From positions 1 through 5,126 of the forward strand of contig CAKRYM010000121.1 in NCBI GenBank assembly GCA_934427095.1: a stretch of 5,126 nucleotides of DNA. The letters are read 5' to 3'. Position 1 is the first letter of the stretch, and each line of letters begins with the position of its first letter. The notes under the pieces were generated by a model. It ran no database searches. It saw nothing but the letters and a program-made list of their open reading frames with translations, and was not told the origin of the DNA. Below, in pieces: positions 1 to 4,333 of the stretch. The position numbers and the translations under genes are program-made. This DNA is from an uncultured Bacillota bacterium (GTDB lineage Bacteria; Bacillota; Dehalobacteriia; UBA4068).

Positions 1-26
1 TTAACCATTACATACCTTATAGGCAT

Positions 27-60
27 AACAAGAGCGGGGAATGTAATCCCCGCCCTTGTT
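27..60. terminator. GC-rich hairpin near the left edge, possible terminator
   Basis: Two 14-nt arms (27-40 and 47-60) are inverted repeats around a 6-nt loop, with a GC-rich core next to the loop. The single imperfect pair is A33/C54. In plus-strand RNA this is an A-C mismatch, but in minus-strand RNA it is a G-U wobble, so the stem is fully paired only in a minus-strand transcript. No run of T follows on either side, so it is not a textbook Rho-independent terminator. It may end a gene lying left of the window or back up the tRNA terminator. The inverted repeat is certain; its role is inferred. Confidence 0.5.
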
Positions 61-83
61 CATCAAAGTATATTTTCGATAAA

Positions 84-135
84 AATAATAAATCCGAGCA
101 CATTCCTATTGGGATAATGTGTTCGGATTATTATT
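84..135 (-). terminator. Rho-independent terminator of the tRNA-Pro transcript, possibly bidirectional
   Basis: Arms 91-104 and 116-129 form a 14-bp stem around an 11-nt loop. An AT-rich outer extension (84-89 with 130-135) pairs if A90 is bulged. Read on the minus strand, the stem begins 3 nt after the tRNA CCA end and is followed by a T-rich tail (complement of about 80-92), as expected for an intrinsic terminator. The one flawed pair, G98/T122, is a wobble on the plus strand and a mismatch on the minus strand, so the hairpin could also terminate plus-strand transcripts arriving from the left. Confidence 0.72.
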
Positions 136-138
136 AGT

Positions 139-215
139 TGGTCGGGGTGAGAGGATTCGAACCTCCGGCCTCTGCGTCCCGAACGCAGCGCTCTACCAAG
201 CTGAGCCACACCCCG
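139..215 (-). tRNA. tRNA-Pro, anticodon CGG, with encoded CCA end
   Basis: The minus strand folds as a complete 77-nt cloverleaf. It has a 7-bp acceptor stem (CGGGGTG with CACCCCG), a D arm (GCTC/GAGC), a 5-bp anticodon stem (CTGCG/CGCAG) around loop TTCGGGA, a 5-nt variable loop, a T arm (GGAGG/CCTCT, one G-U pair) with loop TTCGAAT, discriminator A, and CCA encoded in the DNA. The anticodon is CGG, which reads the proline codon CCG. The C1-G72 pair and A73 agree with bacterial tRNA-Pro identity. It lies 58 nt after scpB on the same strand but has its own promoter and a following hairpin, so it is probably an independent unit. Confidence 0.97.
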
Positions 216-226
216 ACAGCCATTTC

Positions 227-255
227 ATTTTACAAAAAATAAAGGAGATTGTCAA
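227..255 (-). promoter_or_regulatory. Sigma-A-type promoter of the tRNA-Pro gene
   Basis: On the minus strand there is a perfect -35 box TTGACA (250-255), a 17-nt spacer, and a -10 box TAAAAT (227-232, one mismatch from TATAAT). The mature tRNA begins 11 nt after the -10 box, leaving a leader of only a few nucleotides. The spacer is T-rich. This is the best-matching promoter in the window, as expected for a stable RNA gene. Confidence 0.88.
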
Positions 256-273
256 TATCTTTACAGCATTTTT

Positions 274-840
274 CTAAAGAGTAAGCTCTGGGCCAGGCTT
301 ATCTTCTTCAAGCTGAGGCAATTCTGAAATGCTATTTAACCCAAAGAACTCCAAGAATTGCTTACTCGTACCATAAAGGATAGCTCTGCCAGCTCCTTCA
401 ACGCGGCCAACCTCACAAACCAAATGCTTGTCTAACAAAGTACTCATGACCCCGTCACAGTCCACCCCACGGATTTCGCTAATTTCCGCCCGGGTAATCG
501 GCTGTTTATAAGCGACAATGGCCAAAGTTTCCATGGCTGCGGCAGAAAGCTGCTGAAATTTTGGTCGGTAAAGCTTTTCAATGAAAGGCGCATATGCCGG
601 GTCAGTCACCATTTGCACACCGCCAGCCACAAAACGTGGACGAATTCCCCTCCCCTGATAATCTTGTATCAATTCCTCGCAAGCCGTCTGTATTTCTTTT
701 TTCTTTACGCCAAAAATATCCGCCAGCTGTTCAAGGGAAAGCGGATCCGAAGCCACAAACAATAAGGCTTCCAGTCCATATTTTACTGTGTCCTGGTCCT
801 TTTTTTCAGGAAGACAGCTGTTCTGTCCATTCTCGCTCAT
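274..840 (-). CDS. scpB: ScpB, segregation and condensation protein B
   Basis: ScpB is the winged-helix (kite) subunit of the SMC-ScpA-ScpB condensin. Dimers bind the ScpA kleisin and help organise and separate replicated origins on the nucleoid. The 188-aa product has the usual family length. An N-terminal winged-helix segment covers about residues 19-95, with GLEALLFVASDPL at 22-34. A second spans about 98-168, containing LSAAAMETLAIVAYKQPITR (98-117) and the family C-terminal pattern GRAILYGTSKQFLEFFGL (151-168). The acidic tail after 170 is expected to be unstructured. The ATG start lies inside scpA, giving a 35-nt overlap. A purine-rich AGGGG (853-857) is 12 nt upstream, which is long, so coupling to scpA translation is likely. 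No terminator is visible between its stop and the tRNA promoter. Confidence 0.96.
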   Translation of the reverse strand: MSENGQNSCLPEKKDQDTVKYGLEALLFVASDPLSLEQLADIFGVKKKEIQTACEELIQDYQGRGIRPRFVAGGVQMVTDPAYAPFIEKLYRPKFQQLSAAAMETLAIVAYKQPITRAEISEIRGVDCDGVMSTLLDKHLVCEVGRVEGAGRAILYGTSKQFLEFFGLNSISELPQLEEDKPGPELTL

Positions 841-1582
841 ATTTGCTTAAATCCCCTGAATGTAAATAAATCTCCCCAAATTCCTGGCTTTGCACAACCA
901 CAACAACGCCTTGCCGTACCAATTCCAACAAGGCAAGAAAAGTAACAATAAACGAAAGACGGCTATTGCATGTTTCAAAGACGTCAGCAAAGGATATTCC
1001 ATCTGGATGATCAAGCAACTGATGAAACAAATATTCCATCCGATCTTCCAAAGTGACCTGCTCCCGATGAATTTGCATCACCAGTACACCGCGGTCTTTT
1101 GCCTTGGCTAACACATGTTGAAACGCGGTTTCTAAATCTCTTAAGGTTTTGCCATCCAATGGGTTTTCGTGAGAAAATAAATTGGCAAATTCTTCCGGCT
1201 CATTATGGCGAATGAAGAGCCTTTTTTGTTCCTCATGCATTTCATTCATGGTTTGCGCCACTTCCTTGAAACGCATATATTCTAACAGGTCACGCACTAA
1301 TTCTTCTCTTGCGTCCTCCCCTTCAGCAACCTCTTCCTCCGTGGGATGTGGCAATAAAAGCTTAGCTTTAATGGAAAGTAACGTCGCTGCCATCACCAAA
1401 AAAGAAGACGCCACTTCTAAGTCCATTTCCTGCATACGCTGCAAATAGTCCAAATATTGATCGGTAATTTTGGCAATGGGTATATCCAAAATATCGATCT
1501 GATTTTCTCTAATCAAATGTAGCAGTAAGTCAAAAGGCCCTTCAAATACCGGTAATTCTATGCGTAATGCTTCCGCAGTCAT
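806..1582 (-). CDS. scpA: ScpA, segregation and condensation protein A (kleisin)
   Basis: ScpA is the kleisin that bridges the two heads of an SMC dimer and carries ScpB, closing the condensin ring. At 258 aa it is of normal length. The N-terminal kleisin domain shows the hallmark FEGPFDLLLHLI (13-24), then a helical stretch with MAATLLSIKAKLLLP (64-78). An acidic linker follows (81-92). The C-terminal winged helix that contacts the SMC head is SRLSFIVTFLALLELVRQGV (207-226), followed by a beta strand ending near 240. The start ATG shares one base with the trpS stop (TAATG). The nearest Shine-Dalgarno-like GAGG (1596-1599) is 13 nt upstream and poorly placed, so translation probably depends on ribosomes finishing trpS. 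The 3' end overlaps scpB by 35 nt. Confidence 0.96.
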   Translation of the reverse strand: MTAEALRIELPVFEGPFDLLLHLIRENQIDILDIPIAKITDQYLDYLQRMQEMDLEVASSFLVMAATLLSIKAKLLLPHPTEEEVAEGEDAREELVRDLLEYMRFKEVAQTMNEMHEEQKRLFIRHNEPEEFANLFSHENPLDGKTLRDLETAFQHVLAKAKDRGVLVMQIHREQVTLEDRMEYLFHQLLDHPDGISFADVFETCNSRLSFIVTFLALLELVRQGVVVVVQSQEFGEIYLHSGDLSKYEREWTEQLSS

Positions 1583-2571
1583 TAGAGTTTCATTGCCTCA
1601 CGAACCATTTCCATGGTTTCCCGCGCCACTGTTCTAGCTGCCGAATTGCCAGCATCTACAATTTCATCCAGCATTTTCGGGTTTGCTTCATAAAAGGCGC
1701 GTTTTTCCCGCATGGGCTCAAGGAAATCATTGATCCGTTGCGTCAGCTTTTTCTTGCATTCCCCGCAACCAATCTTACCAAGTTTACAGTTTTCACAAAT
1801 CTCTGCCTGTTCTTCCTGATTATAAAAACCTTGATAAGCGTAGACAGCGCAAACATCTGGATGACCAGGATCGTCCTTATGAATACGGCTTTTGTCGGTC
1901 ACCATATTCCAGACCTTGTCCTTCACTTCCTTAGCGGAAGAAGCCAAATCAATCACATTACCATAGCTTTTGGACATTTTCCGGTTATCAGTCCCCGGTA
2001 AGATCGGAATATGATTAAATACTGGCTTGGGTTCCATAAAAATCTCACACTGATACAGGTGATGGAACCGGCGAATCAACTCACGGCATAATTCCAAATG
2101 GGGAGCCTGATCCTCCCCTACCGGTACGCCAACAGGGCGATACATCAAAATATCCGCCGCCATCAGCAAAGGATAACCCAAAAAGCCATAGGTTGCGATA
2201 TCCTTGCCTTTTTCCCGGAAAGCTTCTAATTGCCCTTTATAAGTAGGAACTCTCTCCAGCCAAGAAATAGGCGTAATCATGGAAAAAAGCAGATGGAGTT
2301 CTGCATGTTCTTTAATATCAGACTGATGGAAAATATGGCATTTTTCCGGGTCAAGGCCGGCACTTAGCCAGTCAATCACGATTTCCCGTTTATTATCGCA
2401 AAGATGCCCGGTATCGTCAAATTGCGTGGTGATCGCATGCCAGTCTGCTGTAAACCAATACGCATCATACTGGTCGCACAGTTTAATCCATTCGGCAATC
2501 ACACGCTGATGTCCTAAGTGAAGTCGCCCCGTGGGACGCATACCGCTAAGCATTCTCTCTTTCACTGCCAT
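1582..2571 (-). CDS. trpS: Tryptophanyl-tRNA synthetase with an iron-sulfur-type cysteine motif
   Basis: This class I aminoacyl-tRNA synthetase charges tRNA-Trp with tryptophan at the cost of ATP. The HIGH-type signature is HLGH (18-21) and the second ATP motif is KMSKS (198-202). TADWHAIT (41-48) and GEDQAPHLEL (152-161) are typical TrpRS segments. Length is 329 aa from the chosen start. Cysteines at 241, 262, 269 and 272 give C-x20-C-x6-C-x2-C, with an extra Cys259. This closely resembles the [4Fe-4S] site known from Thermotoga maritima TrpRS, but cluster binding here is inferred. An ATG at 2599-2601 would add 10 residues. I prefer the ATG at 2569-2571 because AAAGGAG lies 6 nt before it and the family N-terminus fits. 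The 41-nt gap to the upstream gene is too short for a T-box leader. Confidence 0.97.
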   Translation of the reverse strand: MAVKERMLSGMRPTGRLHLGHQRVIAEWIKLCDQYDAYWFTADWHAITTQFDDTGHLCDNKREIVIDWLSAGLDPEKCHIFHQSDIKEHAELHLLFSMITPISWLERVPTYKGQLEAFREKGKDIATYGFLGYPLLMAADILMYRPVGVPVGEDQAPHLELCRELIRRFHHLYQCEIFMEPKPVFNHIPILPGTDNRKMSKSYGNVIDLASSAKEVKDKVWNMVTDKSRIHKDDPGHPDVCAVYAYQGFYNQEEQAEICENCKLGKIGCGECKKKLTQRINDFLEPMREKRAFYEANPKMLDEIVDAGNSAARTVARETMEMVREAMKL

Positions 2572-2577
2572 AAAATT

Positions 2578-2584
2578 CTCCTTT
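2578..2584 (-). promoter_or_regulatory. Ribosome binding site that decides the trpS start
   Basis: The minus strand reads AAAGGAG, a near-perfect Shine-Dalgarno sequence, with 6 nt before the ATG at 2569-2571. The alternative in-frame ATG at 2599-2601 has no comparable site upstream, so the longer reading is unlikely. Confidence 0.85.
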
Positions 2585-2612
2585 GTCCGTGGAAATATCA
2601 ACTTATCTTTTT

Positions 2613-3278
2613 CTAAAATATACCAAATAAGCGGAATAACCCGTTCATCATCCAGTTTGCCGGAGTAGAAATGATTATCCCCAAAACATCAATTCGTGGT
2701 AAGCCTAATATCCCTAAAATATCTGGAATAAAGACCAATAGCAAAAGAATCCCAAAACCATATTGCTCCAAAGAAAAAGCGATATGCATATGTCGGTCAG
2801 GCAAAAGGCCGCCCAAAATTTTCGATCCATCCAAAGGCGGAATGGGGATTAAGTTAAACACCGCCAGGGTCAAATTAATACTAACAAAATAATACAAAAA
2901 AGAAAAAAAGTAACCGATAACTAAGCTTTCTCCACTAGAAAAGTGGTAGATCAAGGCTAAAAGGCCTGCGCCGACAAAAGCTTCTAGCAAGTTCATGACA
3001 GGTCCAGCCGCAGAAACCAGCACCAATTTCTGTTTCCGTTTTGCGCCATAATACCAAGGATTAATAGGCACAGGCTTGGCCCAGCCAAACCCTGCTATAA
3101 TCAACAGCAAGGTCCCCACGATATCCAAATGCCGCAATGGATTCAGCGTCATACGCCCCTCTTCACGGGGAGTAGGGTCCCCAAAGGCATAAGACACCCT
3201 AGCATGGGCGTATTCATGAAAAGTTAGTGCAACAATAATGGCCGGCACCACAAACACAATTCGGTGAAGATTAAACAA
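2613..3278 (-). CDS. Site-2 protease family intramembrane metalloprotease (M50B)
   Basis: This is a small membrane-embedded zinc protease of the S2P group, which cleaves substrates within the bilayer; the physiological substrate is not predictable here. The zinc motif is HEYAH (21-25, HExxH: H21, E22, H25) in the first membrane segment. The third ligand is D150 in NLIPIPPLDG (142-151). Other family marks are GRMTLNPLRHLDIVGT (41-56) and AGPVMN (91-96). About six hydrophobic segments span the 221 aa. There is no PDZ domain, so it is unlike RseP and more like the short Bacillus YwhC-type proteins. The start is TTG: an in-frame TGA lies 18 nt upstream, and GGAGGG sits 9 nt before the TTG. It appears to be the first gene of a cluster with trpS, scpA and scpB. 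Confidence 0.92.
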   Translation of the reverse strand: MFNLHRIVFVVPAIIVALTFHEYAHARVSYAFGDPTPREEGRMTLNPLRHLDIVGTLLLIIAGFGWAKPVPINPWYYGAKRKQKLVLVSAAGPVMNLLEAFVGAGLLALIYHFSSGESLVIGYFFSFLYYFVSINLTLAVFNLIPIPPLDGSKILGGLLPDRHMHIAFSLEQYGFGILLLLVFIPDILGILGLPRIDVLGIIISTPANWMMNGLFRLFGIF

Positions 3279-3287
3279 GCAGTTTTG

Positions 3288-3293
3288 CCCTCC
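3288..3293 (-). promoter_or_regulatory. Ribosome binding site for the TTG-started site-2 protease gene
   Basis: The minus strand reads GGAGGG, 9 nt before the TTG at 3276-3278. An ATG at 3298-3300 lies upstream of this site but in another frame and meets a stop (TAA) after nine codons. A strong Shine-Dalgarno sequence plus an in-frame TGA upstream of the TTG makes the rare start codon the only reasonable one. Confidence 0.78.
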
Positions 3294-3300
3294 AAATCAT

Positions 3301-3329
3301 ATTATATCAAGCACAGTGACTGAAGACAA
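3301..3329 (-). promoter_or_regulatory. Probable sigma-A promoter (extended -10) of the protease-trpS-scpA-scpB cluster
   Basis: On the minus strand a perfect TATAAT (3301-3306) is preceded by TGA, giving the extended -10 form TGnTATAAT. A -35-like TTGTCT (3324-3329, 4 of 6) lies 17 nt upstream. Transcription would start near 3293-3295, so the ribosome binding site would lie at the very 5' end of the mRNA with a leader of roughly 15 nt. The 17-nt spacer is itself an imperfect palindrome (6 of 8 pairs). No convincing terminator separates lgt from this promoter, so read-through from lgt is possible. Confidence 0.7.
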
Positions 3330-3344
3330 GAAAGAACTTATTTC

Positions 3345-4169
3345 TTATTTCTTTTTTCTTTGGCTTTTCTTTTCCTCTGTTTTCCGTGCAGATGGGGCAG
3401 ATACATCCAATACAGGTTTTTTGCGAGTAGCATAAAGGATGAGCGCCCCGGCAAGAATGCTCACTGCGCACCAAAGCTGTGCGGCGTAAAACGGACCAAT
3501 CATCAAAGGATCGTTCCGAAGATATTCCAAGAAAAACCGCCCCAAATTATAAAAAATTAGGTAGCAAGAAAAAATATAGCCATAACGATGGGGCTTGCGG
3601 ATTAAGGAAAATAACAAGAAAAAGATGGCGATATCCATAACCGACTCATAAAGAAAAAGAGGATGGTGATACGCCCCTTCAGCATAAACCTGTAATGGCA
3701 TCCAGGACCAAAAGGAATCCGCTTGGATTACTGGTCCATAGGCTTCACGATTAATATAATTCCCCCACCGGCCGATGCCCTGGGCTAAAATAAGTACCAC
3801 GGAAAAGATATCCGCCCACTGCAAAAAGTTTTCCCGTTTTTTATGACAATAGATCAGCATGACAACGACGACCAGGAAAATACCACCGTGAATCGCAGAG
3901 CCGCCTTTCCAAATCATGATAATTTCATTTAAATGCTGACCATAATAAGACCAATTGACCAACACATAATATAAACGTGCACCAACAATGGCCGAAGGAA
4001 TAATCAGCAATAAAAGATCTAGAAAATGGTCTGGATTAAGGTGCTGTCGCAATATTTCTCGATAAGCTATAAACATGGCAATCAACATACTGATGCTGAT
4101 AATTACGCCATACCAATGTACAGAAAAACTACCAATACGAAATGCTACCGCAAATAAAGATAAGTCCAC
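3345..4169 (-). CDS. lgt: Lgt, phosphatidylglycerol-prolipoprotein diacylglyceryl transferase
   Basis: Lgt is the integral membrane enzyme that moves diacylglyceryl from phosphatidylglycerol to the lipobox cysteine of prolipoproteins, the first step of lipoprotein maturation. The 274-aa protein has about seven hydrophobic segments. Family motifs are HWYG (18-21), GGSAIHGG (89-96, with H94) and the Lgt signature GRWGNYINREAYG (133-145). R134, N137, E142 and G145 in the latter match E. coli R143, N146, E151 and G154. RFFLE (211-215) carries the R-x3-E pair equivalent to E. coli R239/E243. A lysine/arginine-rich tail (262-274) should be cytosolic. The start is GTG: GAGGA (4177-4181) sits 7 nt upstream, and an in-frame TGA closes the reading frame about 24 nt upstream. 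It diverges from the plus-strand gene at 4334. Confidence 0.97.
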   Translation of the reverse strand: MDLSLFAVAFRIGSFSVHWYGVIISISMLIAMFIAYREILRQHLNPDHFLDLLLLIIPSAIVGARLYYVLVNWSYYGQHLNEIIMIWKGGSAIHGGIFLVVVVMLIYCHKKRENFLQWADIFSVVLILAQGIGRWGNYINREAYGPVIQADSFWSWMPLQVYAEGAYHHPLFLYESVMDIAIFFLLFSLIRKPHRYGYIFSCYLIFYNLGRFFLEYLRNDPLMIGPFYAAQLWCAVSILAGALILYATRKKPVLDVSAPSARKTEEKKSQRKKK

Positions 4170-4253
4170 CTGAAATTCCTCATTTCGTCAAACATAATTT
4201 TATGCCCACATTCCCCAAAGCCATGCTTTGCCCGGAAAGAGGGCGACAACATT
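4170..4253 (-). promoter_or_regulatory. Structured 5' leader of lgt, possible post-transcriptional control
   Basis: From the predicted lgt start site to the GTG codon the leader is about 83 nt and holds several short inverted repeats: GCCC/GGGC (4230-4233 with 4241-4244), CAAAGC/GCTTTG around a 3-nt loop (4216-4230), CATAA/TTATG (4193-4204), and GAAAT/ATTTC (4172-4186), which presents the ribosome binding site GAGGA in its loop. A second GGGC partner (complement of 4204-4207) could compete for the first GCCC. No T-run or recognised riboswitch consensus is present. The repeats are visible; any regulatory role is inferred. Confidence 0.3.
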
Positions 4254-4258
4254 GCCTT

Positions 4259-4267
4259 ATTATAGCA
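4259..4267 (-). promoter_or_regulatory. Probable lgt promoter (extended -10)
   Basis: On the minus strand TGCTATAAT matches the extended -10 consensus TGnTATAAT exactly. At 16-19 nt spacing no good -35 box is visible, which extended -10 promoters tolerate. Transcription would begin near 4252-4253. It lies back to back with the promoter at 4308-4316. Confidence 0.65.
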
Positions 4268-4307
4268 TACATCTTCTTAAAATCATATAGCAGTCCTAAA
4301 GAAAATC

Positions 4308-4316
4308 TGTTATAAT
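4308..4316 (+). promoter_or_regulatory. Probable promoter of the DUF2156-family gene (extended -10)
   Basis: TGTTATAAT matches the extended -10 consensus exactly. No convincing -35 box is seen upstream; with a 17-nt spacer the hexamer is TAGCAG. The start site would be near 4321-4324, leaving a leader of only about 10-13 nt that consists mainly of the ribosome binding site. Confidence 0.65.
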
Positions 4317-4323
4317 GACTACC

Positions 4324-4329
4324 GGAGGT
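4324..4329 (+). promoter_or_regulatory. Ribosome binding site of the DUF2156-family gene
   Basis: GGAGGT is a full-strength Shine-Dalgarno sequence, with GGAGG ending 5 nt before the ATG at 4334. It fixes the start of a gene whose stop lies outside the window. It is unusual only in how closely it follows the -10 box. Confidence 0.85.
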
Positions 4330-4333
4330 TTAT

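Noticed and set aside
1..8. Possible minus-strand start codon (ATG at 6-8) of a gene running off the left edge, preceded by AAGG
   Set aside because: Only eight bases are available and the ribosome site is weak, so it cannot be told from chance.
594..1448. Plus-strand open frames of 73-91 codons across scpB and scpA
   Set aside because: They are antisense to strongly recognised ScpA/ScpB coding regions, are low in complexity, and show no family motif.
1567..2001. 144-codon plus-strand open frame inside trpS
   Set aside because: It lies antisense to the conserved trpS coding sequence, has no evident ribosome site, and its translation shows no recognisable domain. It is a shadow of trpS.
3330..3348. 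Terminator after lgt formed by AAGAAA/TTTCTT
   Set aside because: The stem is six AT-rich pairs without a GC core, too weak for an intrinsic terminator, and it lies over the end of lgt.
2671..3560. Plus-strand open frames of 66-73 codons inside the protease gene and lgt
   Set aside because: They are antisense shadows of conserved membrane protein genes, without supporting signals.
4170..4258. Fluoride-riboswitch-like opening (GGC-AATG-GCC) in the lgt leader
   Set aside because: Only the first few bases resemble the consensus. The conserved downstream segment and pseudoknot partner are absent.
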